Assembly (NCBI GenBank): GCA_026413225.1
Contig: CM048552.1
Location: 215,412,553 to 215,476,552, forward strand
DNA: 64,000 nt
Direction: 5' to 3'
Origin: Otis tarda
Taxonomy: Eukaryota; Chordata; Aves; Otidiformes; Otididae
How positions within the stretch are numbered: the stretch's first letter is position 1; the number at the start of each line of letters is the position of its first letter. Below the pieces are notes generated by a model. The model was not told where the DNA came from. It worked only from the letters and a program-made list of their open reading frames with translations, and searched no databases. Shown one piece after another: positions 11,184-22,984 of this stretch. A program made the translations under genes and the position numbers.

Positions 11184-11890
11184 GATACTGGGCAGCACTG
11201 GTCCCGCCAGCAGGTCCCTGCCCCAGGGATACTGGGCAGCACTGGTCCCGCCAGCAGGTCCCTGCCCCAGCGATACTGGGCAGCACTGGTCCTGCCAGCA
11301 GGTCCCTGCCCCAGCGATACTGGGCAGCACTGGTCCCGCCAGCAGGTCCCTGCCCCAGGGATACTGGGCAGCACTGGTCCCGCCAGCAGGACCCTGCCCC
11401 AGCGATACTGGGCAGCACTGGTCCTGCCAGCAGGTCCCTGCCCCAGCGATACTGGGCAGCACTGGTCCCGCCAGCAGGACCCTGCCCCAGCGATACTGGG
11501 CAGCACTGGTCCCGCCAGCAGGTCCCTGCCCCAGGGATACTGGGCAGCACTGGTCCCGCCAGCAGGACCCGCCCCAGGGATACTGGGCAGCACTGGTCCC
11601 GCCAGCAGGTCCCTGCCCCAGGGATACTGGGCAGCACTGGTCCTGCCAGCAGGACCCTGCCCCAGCGATACTGGGCAGCACTGGTCCCGCCAGCAGGTCC
11701 CTGCCCCAGCGATACTGGGCAGCACTGGTCCCGCCAGCAGGTCCCTGCCCCAGCGATACTGGGCAGCACTGGTCCCGCCAGCAGGACCCTGCCCCAGCGA
11801 TACTGGGCAGCACTGGTCCCGCCAGCAGGTCCCTGCCCCAGCGATACTGGGCAGCACTGGTCCCGCCAGCAGGTCCCTGCCCCAGGGATA
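11184..11890. repeat. 44-bp minisatellite, 16 copies, upstream of PDE2A promoter
   Basis: Sixteen highly similar copies of a 44-bp unit starting GATACTGGGCAGCACTGGTC. They vary at a few positions (CCCGCC/CCTGCC, GGTCCC/GGACCC, AGCGATA/AGGGATA). One copy near 11566 is 2 bp short. Homogeneity suggests recent or ongoing turnover. Confidence 0.95.
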
Positions 11891-12630
11891 CCCAAGCGTC
11901 AGGGTGAAGCTAACAGGAACCATGTCCTGAACAAAGAGCAGGAGGAGATCATCCCGCAGGAGAAGGGGAGGAGCACCCTTGCCTCAGGGTGCTGTGGATG
12001 CTGAAAGTTCCCACAGCTTAAGGTCGGCGTTTTCACGTCCAGAATGACACAGCCACCGTCAGGAGCTCAGAACATCCCTGCGGCAGGGACCAGGAGGGAA
12101 TCTGGGGCAGTTTCGCCCTCCTCTTGCGCTCGCTCTTGACATCTCTCTGCTGTTGGCATCTCAACCCTTTGGTTTGAGCCACCACAGCTACCCCGGCGAC
12201 CCGAGAGCATCTCGGGGGTCCGCAGGCTCGTGGGTACTCACATCCTCCACACGCTCTCCCTGTGCCGGCTTTGCCACGCAGCGCTACGGACCCACTCCCC
12301 CCAAACCGGGAGCTTGGCTTCGTATCATGAGGTTTTGTGCCAAAAAGTGCTGTTTTGGTTGCTCTTCACTCAATCTCCGTCCCTCCGGGGTCACTTTTTT
12401 GTGGGGAGAGGGCAGCAACGTGCTCTAAAATCATGGTGGGTACGCGGTTACTCCCCTTGCTCCTTCGCGAGCCCGCCAGCTGGGACTTTCAGAGCAGCAA
12501 GAGATATTTAGAGGTAGCACTCGGATCGCACCAGTTCCTGTCCAGTTCCCAAGGATCCGTATCCCCACGGTCTGGAGAAGTTAGCAATGCGTCGTATCGA
12601 TTATACGAGATCCCCCGCCTGCGTTGTCCG

Positions 12631-12712
12631 GAGGGGGAAACTGAGGCCCAGACCCGTGATGACTTGCCCAAATTTTATTCCAAGACAGCAGAGCCAGGGC
12701 TAATTCGAGGCG
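12631..12712 (+). mobile_element. MIR-type (CORE-SINE) relic
   Basis: GAGGGGGAAACTGAGGCCCA, then GTGATGACTTGCCCAAATTT and GCAGAGCCAGGGCTAATTCG follow the 3' half of MIR in the right order and spacing (consensus GGGGAAACTGAGGC..., GACTTGCCCAAGG..., GGCAGAGCCRGGATTCGAAC). An old amniote-wide family. Very short possible pieces of the same motif are at 494-509 and 40560-40575 (TGCCTCAGTTTCCCC, opposite strand). Confidence 0.6.
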
Positions 12713-13744
12713 ATCGGAAGGACCGTCACTTCAGTCTAATCCCTGTTCCCATCCCGAGTCTCAGGTTTAACGAGGTTTTCGCCCTCTGGCTGGGTTTTGG
12801 AGCACGGCCCTGGGGACTGGGAGCCCATCTTCAGGTGCCCAAGGGTGGGCGAAGCCTCAACCCGATGACGTTATTTGTCGCTCTCGCCTATTTTTTATTT
12901 TTTTTTCCCCCCACATTGTTATTATTTGATTTCCTCCCAGCAGCCTGGATTTTGGGAGGACAACGGCTGCGTGACGGTTCTCGTTGCGGCCCGAGCAGGT
13001 CATCGCCGCATGGTTGCGCCTTTCCACGTCATCTTGGCGTGAAGACATCTACGGGGAGCCCCCTCCTTCCTGGAAAGCTGGTTCCCATGGTTCTTTATCC
13101 CAGCCTGTCTTATTTGGGATAATTTTTTTTTTTTTCCAGATAAATCCCTGCTCACTCTTTCTCGGAAGCGCCCCGGAGGGTTGGATGGCGCCTTGCGGAT
13201 CTGAGGGGTTTCTGGTTTGGTTTCATAAGCGAGCGAGGATGGCGGGAGCCCACCCGGGGTGAGGGGCATCGCGCACCTTTGGGCGGATGCCACGGAAACG
13301 GGCGGCTGTTTCGGAGAGGCCGAAGGCAGCGGATCCTGAAGTGCCGGAGCCAGAGCTGGGCCTGGCTGCCGGAGCTCCACGGGGTGGGTGCCGCGTGGGA
13401 AGGCGCGGGCGTTAGACCTGCGCCGTGGGGCAGGAGCGAAGCCATGGTGATGGCCAACGAGACCCACCAAGAAACCATCTCCAGGTGCATCTCACCCCGA
13501 GGAGGGAGAGGGTGCCGGGAGGGTCCAACACGGCGTTTCCTACGGATGGCCTCATCTTTCTCCGCGTGGGACGCAGCAAAGCCCCTTTGAAGGGAGCCCG
13601 CGGCGCTCCCCGCTCCCGGGGCGCGGGCTGGACATCTTTACTTATTTTCGGGAAGACGGAGCGCTGCCGGTGTTCCAAAGACATCGTTACGGGTACGCGC
13701 CGAGGCGAAACGAGCCTCGCCATCATCGGCGTCTGCGGAGCCTC

Positions 13745-13900
13745 CTCCGCTGCAGGATCGAATTTTCCGAGCGCTGAATAGCGGCGCATTGTCCTCGAGC
13801 GCTCATTGTGCGGGATACCGACTCCAGCGCTAATGGAGACGCGTTCGCCGACACAAAGCAATTTGCTCCGCCGATCCTCGCCCTACAAAAGGGCTCGGCG
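13745..13900 (+). promoter_or_regulatory. Candidate promoter or enhancer with SOX-like sites and TATA-like box
   Basis: Two CATTGT SOX-type sites (13788-13793 and 13803-13808), repeated CGAGCGCTC/GAGCGCT blocks, ACAAAGCAATTTG, then a TATA-like TACAAAAGGG near 13884 followed by GCC-rich sequence. No transcript can be inferred from sequence. Confidence 0.2.
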
Positions 13901-16595
13901 CCGCCGCCGCCCCGCGCTCCGAGCGGCGGCCTTCGCCAGAGCGGTTTGCAGGCGAGCGGCGCTTCCTCCTCACCCCGGCGTCCCGGGGATAATCCCGGAG
14001 GGAACCGAGCCGCTCTCCCCTTTCCCGCTTCCAAGGTTTCCTTCCCAGGAATTTGGGGAAGCCCAAATTTGGGGAAGCGATGCGCAAGCGGGCCCGGCCG
14101 CGGCCTCGCGGGACGCGGCCGATATCGTCGGCGTTCCCGCCGAAGGATGCGCCGCTCCTGTAAAAAAATCTGGGAGAAAGTTCAATTTCAGCAATTTGGC
14201 TTTTGTTGCGGTTCCCCACCCCCCCCCCCCGCCTCAGATTTTTCCGCCGTTTCTCCCCGCGCGCTCGAAAACCCGAGGAGTCTTTCAGGGAGGGGAGAAA
14301 ATGATGAGACGGAGAAAAGCTTTTTCATTTTCCCTGACATTTATCCTGGGAACAGAAAAAGAACAGAAAACAACACCCAGAGGAACCCGGAGCCTTGTTT
14401 TTATCGCAAGGTCGGTACAAGCTGTTCTGAAAAAGAAAAAAAAAAAAAAATAAAGAAAGAAATCCTTGATGATTGGGAAAATGATTTCCCGTGTCTGCAG
14501 GTACAACAGCTCTGCCGCAGCGTGGGCAGAGCGCGGAGAAGCCCCCCCCTCCACCCCCTGGGTGTTTTGGGGCTGTTTGGGGGTTTTTGGGGGCTGGGGG
14601 GGGTGCAGCATCCCGGTCCCCGTGCCGGAGGAGGTGGGATGCGACGCGGGCTCACGCCGGCGCCCACCCACCCCGTCGCGCGCCGGAGCCGCTTGCCTTC
14701 CCCGAACGCAACCGGGAGCGAAGCGGGGGGATGTCTGGGGAGGGGTCTCGGCGTCCCCTACCCCGTCGGCACGGGGGCAATAGGAGCGGCGCGGCGGCCG
14801 GGGAAGCGGCGGCCGAGAAGATCCTCGCCCAGATTAGGGGCGGGAAATGAAACCCAGCGTCCCCAGCGCGGCGGGGAGAGGCCGTCCGCTCGCCGGCTGG
14901 CGTTGAACGAGGACGGGGTGTCGGTGGGAGCACCCGTGGGTGGGGGGCTCTGAACGGCGCCCCGGCCACGGCCGGCAGCCCCGGTGCCCTCCTGGCGAGG
15001 GGACAGGCGCCCGCCGGCTTCGCGGCGCCCAGGACTTCTCACGGCCACCCTCACCCCGGGGGACGAGGCGCTCGTGGCCGGCAAGGGGCTGCGGGGACCC
15101 TCTGCCCCCCACTTTCCAACCTCCGCTTCCGTCGCCCAGCGAACGCTTCCCATTTCCCAGCAACCCGGGAGCAAAATCCCTGCGGTGCCGATTCCCCCGG
15201 GTGGCAGCATCCCGGGGGGCTGTGCCGGGGGGGGTTCATTCCTGATTCCCACCCTCGGCCGGGCAGCGGGAAGCAGGAATTTAAGCAGGGATGCGGAATC
15301 GGACCTGGAGAGCCGCGGCTTGGCCGTGGCAATCAGCACTGCGTCTGCTGGGTACCACGGGCCGGGCAGCGTCCCCGGAGCCCTCCGCCGTCCCACGGAC
15401 CCCAGCCTTGTCCCCCCATCCCAAAGCCGTTTGAGGTTTCGGGGATCCTTTGTCGTCCCCCCCTGAACCCTTCCTGGCTCTCCCATCGCTGCCCGTCGCG
15501 GGGAGCGCAGGGGTGCCCGCCGTGTCCCCTCGGCATGGCGCTGGGGGCACCCGGCGACGGGACCGTGAGCTTCTCCGTCCCCACAGCTCCATCCGTGCAC
15601 TGGGGGAAAAAAAAAAATAAATAAAAAAATCTAACTAACCCCGTTGCCCTGCCAGCCACCGGGCCGTGGAAATTAGCAGCGTTGCCGCCCGCCTCCTTCA
15701 CGCGCGGGGTGGCCGCCACAAAAGGGAGCAGAGCGGGATTAAGCGCGCGGGAGGCGGCCGCGGGTCGCACAAAACCCGTGCCGGGCGCCGGCGGGGGCTC
15801 TCGTTGGGCGGCGACGAGGCGACGCGCTACACGGAGCCGCAGCGTCGAACAAGGCCGGGGTGCTCGACGGCACCGGCCCCCTGACGTGGGGCTGCCCGTT
15901 GTCCCCTGTCACCCTGCGCACCCAGGACACCCTGTCCCGGCGGATGGGGTCCCGTGGGACGGGGTCCTGGAGCTGGGAGCGTCCCCGAGCGACGGCGCCG
16001 CTTTCCAAGGATTTCCTTTTCCAACTCCGTGCTCCGGGTGGGGAAAAAAGCCGGGATGAGGGGTCCCGCGGGTGGCGGGGGGACACTCGGTGACCACCCG
16101 GGGTGGGACCTGCACCCTCCCCAAGCTGCGGATGAGCCCTCAGCCCTCAGGTGAAGGCGGTGAAATCCCGGCGGAAGGAACCGGGCTCGCCTGGAGCCCC
16201 GCATCCTGACGGACCGCGGGGCTCGGAGCAGGGATGCGGGAGCGCAACGCCGTCCTCCGCGCCGGGCGTGCGTCGCCAGCTCCAGCTCCCCTTCCCAGTC
16301 GCCTCCCATCACCAACGCCCAGTCCCTCCGGATGCCCGGCGGCGTCTCCCAGGGGCGCGGGTACCGACCCCGGGGTGCGGGCATCGCCCCGCGCCGGGGG
16401 CTGGCGGTCGGCGGGGTTCGGCGGGGAAGCGGTGGCGACAGGTGCCGGCGCGGAGCGAAGGTTTGACCCGGGGACGCGCGTGGCGGCACATGGGGCTGGC
16501 ACGCGGCGGGCTGCTGGGGCTCGCAGGTAGCCATGGAAACCTCCCGGCGGGATGCTGCGCCGATAAATAGCCAATTTAAAACGATTCTCCTCAAA

Positions 16596-16910
16596 GAGCT
16601 TTTTTTTTTTTTTCCCTATGTATGTGTTAGCAAGTCCCACCAGTTTTTAAGGTTTTTTTTCTTTTTTTTTCCCTTTTCTTTCCCTTTTTCCCCCTTTTTT
16701 CCCCTTTATAATCTCTTTTTCCCTTTTTCCCCCTTTTTTCCCTTTTTTCCTCCCTTTTTCCCCCTTTTTTCCCTTTTTTCCTCCCTTTTTTCCCTTTTTT
16801 CCTCCCTTTTTTCCCTTTCTTCTCCCTTTTCCCCCCTTTTTTTCCCCTTTATTAATCTCTTTTTTCCCCTTTTTTTTCCTCTTTTTTTTTTTTTTTCTTT
16901 TCTGTCGCAT
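16596..16910. repeat. Polypyrimidine tract (TTTTTCCC)n
   Basis: About 310 bp almost purely T and C on the plus strand, built from (TTTTTTCCC/TTTTTCCCC) units. This is a mirror-like homopurine-homopyrimidine tract. Confidence 0.9.
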
Positions 16911-18439
16911 CCAAGGCCCTGGCGTTGCCGTGTGACTGACTCGCACCACTCCTTCACGTCCTTCACGTTCAACAAGACGAAGCCGGTTTCTCCCGGTGGG
17001 AGCAAAGATGGAAGTTTGTTCGGCGGGCGCTGGCGGCGCGCTTCCTCGGCGCTGATCCCGACTCCGGAGCTGGGAATTCTCCAGGCCGCCAGCACGGCAG
17101 GGTGGCCGGGTGTTAGCGGCGAGATGGGAAGCTCCGTTATTTTTCAGGAAACCCAAACCGACGTCGGCTTAATGGAGAAAGACGAGCCCGGCGCCGCCTC
17201 GCAGCGAGAACGGGAAGGCCGGAGCATCCTTCGCCGGATCGACGCGTCCCTGGGACGCGACGCCGCCGTGGGCGCCCGCCAGCTTGCCCGGCTCTGCCTC
17301 CTTCCCCGCCCGAACGCCTCCATCGCCGCGGCCGGTGCCGAGCCCCCCGGCGCCCCACGGGATTCGGGAGAGCGGGGGGGGGTTCCCCGCCGTCCCGCGG
17401 GACCCCGGCGCCCTGCCCGCGGGCGCACCCCGCCTCTGCGCCCCCTTCCCCCCGCGCCCGCGCGACATTTATCGAGTTATTTAAATTCTCCTTTTATTTC
17501 TCCTCATTAAGCCGGGAACGGCGAGTGGGCGGCTGCCGGGGAGGGAGGAGGGGAGCGCGGGGACGGGGAAACGGCTCCCGGCAGCCGGGCCCTTAAAACC
17601 CACCGAGGGGGTCTTCCCCCCCTTCCCCTCCATCGGGAGCCCCTTCCCACCGCTCTGGCCGGGCTGGAAGCGAGCGGAACCCCACACCAGGCCGGGGGGG
17701 GTTGGAATTTCAGCAGATTTTTCCAAATCTTTCCCCGGCTTGAGCCCATTTTGTGGATGGGTGAACTGGGGGGCAGAGGGAGGCGGTGGTCCGCCAGCCC
17801 TCGGTGGCATCCCGGGTGGGATGGCGAGCGTCCGTGCGCCGATAATAAAAATAAAATACCGGGATGGGGAAAAGGCGGGAGGGAAAAAAAAAAATAAAAT
17901 AAATCTGCGAGAGCCTGAAAAAAGCTGGTGACAGTTTAACGGGGCGGCTGATGAAACAGTGAGTGTTCCAGGGGCTGCCGGAGCGCGGCTCAACCTGGGA
18001 GCTGATCGTCGGCCGCGTGCGTTGCCGCGGCGGCCGGGGGGCCGCGGTGCCGTGGCCGAGCCGCGTGGGTGCCGGGGGCACCCGTACGGGGGGCGTGGGG
18101 TGGGCGCAGCGTCGCGCCCGTCGGGTACCCGAGGTGCGAAGGGCCCGGCGTTTCCCTAACCCGCGCGTGCGACGGGCACAGGCTGAGCACGGACCAGCTC
18201 GGCGCAGCTGCGGGGCGGGGGGGACGTGAGGGCAGGGGGTGTCCGGCGGCGCTGGGGTGGGATGCGAACCCCCCCCTCCACGCGTGCGCGGCTGGCAGAT
18301 GTCTGCGCAAGCTGGGCGTGCACGAGCGCGTGCGCAGGCCGAGCGCGCGTGCAACACCACGCACCCGTCGCAGGCGTTGAGGGCGCGTGCGAAAATGCAG
18401 GCGCTGAGCGTGCTCGGCAGGTGCCGACCGTGTGTTGCG
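16911..18439. other. Intergenic unique sequence
   Basis: CpG-rich unique sequence. 17465-17520 is an AT-rich pocket (CATTTATCGAGTTATTTAAA, CTCCTTTTATTTCTCC) that might be regulatory. No gene seen. Confidence 0.45.
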
Positions 18440-19655
18440 TGCACTGAGCACGCGTGCACTGCATGCACCGAGCGCGTGTTGCAGACACCGAGCACGCGTT
18501 GCAGACAGTGATTGCGCGTTGCAGACGGCGAACGTGCATCGCAGGCACCGAACACGTGTTGCAGACAGCAAGCACATGTTGCAGTGAGCATGCATTGCAT
18601 GCACTGAGCACGTGTTGCATGCGCTGAGCACGTGTTGCACGCACTGAGCACGTGTTGCATGCACTCAGCATGCATTGCATGCACTGAGCACGTGTTGCAT
18701 GCACTGAGCACGCATTGCATGCACTGAGCACATGTTGCATGCACTCAGCATGCATTGCATGCACTGAGCATGTGTTGAATGCACTGAACAAGCATTGCAT
18801 GCACTGAGCACGTGTTGCACGCACTGAGCAAGTGTTGAATGCACTGAGCAAGCGTTGCATACACTGAGTGCGTGTTGCACGCACCGAGCACACATTGCAT
18901 GCACTGAGCACGTGTTGCACGCACTGAGCACATGTTGAATGCACTGAGCACGTGTTGCATGCACTGAGCAAGTGTTGCACGCACCGAGCACGCATTGCAC
19001 GCACTGAGCACGTGTTGCATGCACTGAGCACGCGTTGCACGCACTGAGCAAGCATTGCATGCACTGAGCACGTGTTGCATACACTCAGCATGCATTGCAC
19101 GCACTGAGCACGTGTTGCACACACTGAGCATGTGTTGAATGCACTGAGCACGCGTTGCACGCACAGAGCACGCATTGCACGCACTGAGCACGTGTTGAAT
19201 GCACTGAGCACGCGTTGCACGCACCGAGCAAGCATTGCATGCACTGAGCACGTGTTGCATACACTCAGCATGCATTGCACGCACCGAGCACGTGTTGCAC
19301 GCACCGAGCAAGCATTGCATGCACTGAGCATGTGTTGCATACACTCAGCATGCATTGCATGCACTGAGCACGCGTTGCACGCACTGAGCACGTGTTGCAC
19401 GCACTGAGCACGCATTGCGTACACTGAGCACGTGTTGAATGCACTGAGCACGCGTTGCACGCACCGAGCAAGCATTGCATGCACTGAGCACGTGTTGCAT
19501 ACACTCAGCATGCATTGCACGCACCGAGCACGTGTTGCACGCACCGAGCAAGCATTGTGTACACTGAGCATGTGTTGCATACACTCAGCATGCATTGCAT
19601 GCACTGAGCACGCGTTGCACGCACCGAGCAAGCACTGCGTACGCTGAGCACGCGT
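18440..19655. repeat. 20-bp minisatellite rich in CACGTG E-boxes
   Basis: About 58 copies of a 20-bp unit, GCACTGAGCACGTGTTGCAT, in near-perfect 20-bp register. By my count 18 copies keep a perfect CACGTG. Others have CGCG, CATG or AAGC at that place. Confidence 0.95.
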
Positions 19656-19977
19656 TCCGGACCTCAGGCCCACACGCAGACACCGGATGCACGTGCGAGC
19701 ACCGAGTGACGTGCACCAACAGGCCCTGCAGACGCCGCGCACACGGGTGGGCCCCACGCGTCCGTCAAGGCCTGGCACTGCCACCGCCGGCACGCCGCGG
19801 CTCCGCAGGGCAACCCCAGCTCCGGGACGGGATTTACACCCTCGCTCCGGCACGGCGAAGGCTCCGGGCTGCCGTCATCTCAGCTGCCCTGCGGCGCAGC
19901 GGGCAGAAGGAGCCGTTGGTGGAAGCGCCAGAGGTTTGGGGAACGAGAGGAACTCGTCCTGAAGCAGGGCAGGGCCA

Positions 19978-20960
19978 GGGTGGTTGGATGTCCTGGTGAT
20001 GGAGGGATGGGAAGAGGGGGTTCAGGTGGATGAGGGCACAGCTGGAGGGACAGGGAGGCTGCTGATGGGGGGGTGGATTGGTGGATGGGTGGTGGGATGG
20101 GTGAGGAGATGGATGGGTGGTGGGATGGATGAGGGGATGGATGGGTGGTGGAATGGATGAGGGGATGGACGGGTGGTGGGATGGATGAGGGGATGGATGG
20201 GTGGTGGGATGGATGAGGGGATGGATGGGTGGTGGGATGGATGAGGGGATGGATGGGTGGTGGAATGGATGAGGGGATGGACGGGTGGTGGGATGAGTGG
20301 TGGGATGGACGGGTGAAAGGTGGGATGGGTGGTGGGATGGGTGAGGGGATGGATGGGTGGTGGGATGGGTGAGGAGATGGATGGGTGGTGGGATGGATGA
20401 GGAGATGGATGGGTGGTGGGACGGGTGGTGGGATGGGTGAGGGGATGGATGGGTGGTGGGATGGATGAGGGGATGGATGGGTGGTGGGATGGATGAGGGG
20501 ATGGATGGGTGGTGGAATGGATGAGGGGATGGACGGGTGGTGGGATGGGTGGTGGGATGGGTGGAAGGATGCATTGTGGGATGGGTGGTGGGATGGGTGA
20601 GGGGATGGATGGGTGACAGGTGGGATGGGTGGTGGGATGGGTGGAAGGATGCGTTGTGGGATGGGTGGTGGAATGGATGAGGGGCTGGATGGGCAGTGGG
20701 GTGGATGAGGGAATGGATGGGTGGTGGGATGGGTGAGGGGATGGATGGATGTGGAGATGGACGGATGACGGATGGATGGATGAACGGATGGATGGCTGGA
20801 TGGATGGATGGACAGATGAGGGGATGGATGGGTGAAGAGTGGGATGGTTGGTGGGATAGGTGGAGGGACGGGTTGTGGGATGGGTGGCGGGACGGGTGTT
20901 GGGTTGGGTGGAGGGACGGCTGGATGTGGAGATGGACGGAAGCAGGACAGGCGGATGGAT
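19978..20960. repeat. GGATG-based minisatellite
   Basis: Nearly 1 kb of GGATGGATGGGTGGTGGGAT and GATGAGGGGATGGATG units, G-rich on the plus strand. 19656-19977 and 20961-21446 are unique GC-rich sequence with no gene. Confidence 0.92.
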
Positions 20961-21446
20961 GAGTATCTGGACAAAGCTGAGCGCTCACAGCATTTCACGG
21001 CGCATCCAGCCCCACGTGGCCCCTCCCGGCACAGCGGAAGGGGAGAGGGGCCGTGGAGCCGGGGGTGGGGGAGGCCCTTCCCCTCTCCCTGACCCCCGGG
21101 CTCTCACCCCGGCGCGGGGAGGCCGAGGTTTGCGGGGGGCTGGTGTGTCGGGGGGCAGTGGGTGCCCCCCTTCCATCTCCATCTCCACGGCTCCATCGCT
21201 CCTCGCTGTGCCGCAGGTGACACCGCCAGCGCCGCCGCCAACCCCCCCGGCAGCGTCTGCGGGTGATTGACAGCCCTCCCCCACGCATGACTCACCGCCC
21301 GGCCGCCCCCTCGGGGGGGGCTCAGCGCAAGGAGGGGGCGGTGGGACACCCCCACGCAGGGTCACGGCAGGCAGCTCGGCGGGGGGAGCGAAGCTCCCGG
21401 CCCTGCAGTCGCAGCCAGACACCTGTCGCTGCCCTCCCGGCCCCTG

Positions 21447-22562
21447 CACCTCTGCTTCCCTGCATCCCCAGATCCCTGAAACACTACGTCCCTGCGCCCT
21501 GCGTCTCTGCACCCCTGCATCCCTACGTCCCTGCATTCCCACATCCCTACATCCCTGCACCCCTGCACCCCTGCACCCTGCATCTCTGCACCCCTGCACC
21601 CCTGCACCCTGCATCTCTGCACCCCTGCATCCCCACATCCCTACATCCCTGCACCCCTGCACCCTGCATCTCTGCACCCCTGCATCCCTACATCCCTGCA
21701 TTCCCACATCCCTACCTCCCCATATCCCTACATCCCTGTGTCTCTGCATCCCTCCATCCCTGCATCTCCGCACCCCTACATCCCTACAGCCTTGTATCTC
21801 TGTATCCCTGCATCCCTGCATCCCAACATCCCTACACCCTGCATCTCCGCACCCCTACATCCCTACAGCCTTGTATCTCTGTATCCCTGCATCCCTGCAT
21901 CCCAACATCCCTACACCCTGCATCTCTGCACTCCTGCATCCCTACATTCCTGCACTCCCACATACCTACATCCCCGCATCCCTGCATCCCTGCGTCTCTG
22001 CACCCTGCATCCCTACATCCCTGCATCCCTCCATCCCTGCATCTCTGCATCCCTGCATCCCTGCATCTCTGCACCCCTGCATCCCTGCATCCCTGCATCT
22101 CTCCATCCCTGCATCTCCGCACCCCTAGATCCCTACAGCCTTGTATCTCTGTATCCCTGCATCCCTGCATTTCTGCATCCCTGCATTTCTGCACCCCTGC
22201 ATCCCTGCATCTCTGCATCCCTGCATCTCTGCATCCCTCCATCCCTGCATCCCTGCATCCCTGCATCTCTGCATCCCTGCATCTCTGCATCCCTGCATCT
22301 CTGCATCCCTCCATCCCTGCATCCCTGCATTGCTGCATCTCTGCATCCCTGCATCTCTGCACCCCTCCATCCCTGCATCCCTGCATCCCTGCATTTCTGT
22401 ATCCCTGCATCCCTGCATTCCTGTATCCCTGCATTCCTGCACCCCTCCATCCCTGCATCCCTGCATCTCTGCACGCCTCCATGCCTGCATCCCTGCATCT
22501 CTGTATCCCTGCATCTCTGTATCCGTGCATCTCTGTATCCCTGCATTTCTGCGTCCCTGGGG
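21447..22562. repeat. Octanucleotide array (ATCCCTGC)n
   Basis: About 135 copies of an 8-bp unit ATCCCTGC/ATCTCTGC/ACCCCTGC. Because 8 is not a multiple of 3, all three frames spell the same repeating peptide (CIPASLHP). Confidence 0.95.
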
Positions 22563-22984
22563 ATACAGGCCACCTCCTCCCACCCAGGCTGAGCTCCGAG
22601 GACGTTCCCAGCAAGGACGGCTGCGAGGTGGAGCTTGAACGGTTTTCAGGGCAAGGTCATGCGTGGACACCGGCAGGCAGCGGTCATGCGTGGCATCAGC
22701 CACGTGTCATGGGGCCGTCACGGGCATCCGGGAGGAATTCCCGGGGCTGCCGTGCTCCGAGGAGCAGCCTGCTCCACCTCCACAGACAGTAAATGGCCAG
22801 CAGCCCCTTACTCCGGCCTAAAATCGCCCAGCGTCCCTCACGCTGCAGGGCACCGCTCCCTGAAACACGCCCGCAGACGTGTCCTCCTGCGTGCACACGC
22901 ACACTCGTGTGTGCACACGCACCTTCGTGCATGCACGTGTGTGCTCACCACGACAGCAGCTGTTACGGAGCAGCACCGAGCGGC
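22563..22984. other. Unique intergenic sequence with CA/TG-rich pocket
   Basis: No gene seen. 22880-22950 has alternating CACACGCACACTCGTGTGTG sequence. Confidence 0.5.

Larger units (their letters stand above)
11891..16590. other. Intergenic unique sequence between PDE2A and ARAP1 (left part)
   Basis: Apart from the MIR relic and the motif cluster near 13.8 kb, this is unique, CpG-rich sequence with poly(T)/poly(A) runs (12893, 13122, 14431, 15606). No coding exon with conserved sequence was recognised. Confidence 0.5.

Noticed and set aside
10112-12004. Open frame of about 630 codons on the plus strand, and frames of about 360-445 codons on the minus strand
   Set aside because: More than a third is the 44-bp array, open in every frame because the unit has no stops. 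The rest is GC-rich with no conserved domain. Only the final 22 codons of one minus-strand frame are a real exon (PDE2A).
12337-13122. 261-codon plus-strand frame
   Set aside because: It crosses the MIR relic and a poly(T) run, with no recognisable domain or splice-consistent neighbours.
18440-19655. Resemblance to a CRISPR-like direct repeat array
   Set aside because: Units are contiguous with no unique spacers, and the host is a vertebrate.
18156-19853. Minus-strand open frame of 565 codons with Cys/His-rich repeats
   Set aside because: It is the 20-bp E-box array read through. Frame-shifted copies read equally well, so there is no coding constraint.
21263-22792. Open frame of 509 codons (CIPASLHP repeats)
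   Set aside because: Octanucleotide array, identical peptide in all frames, no flanking gene structure.
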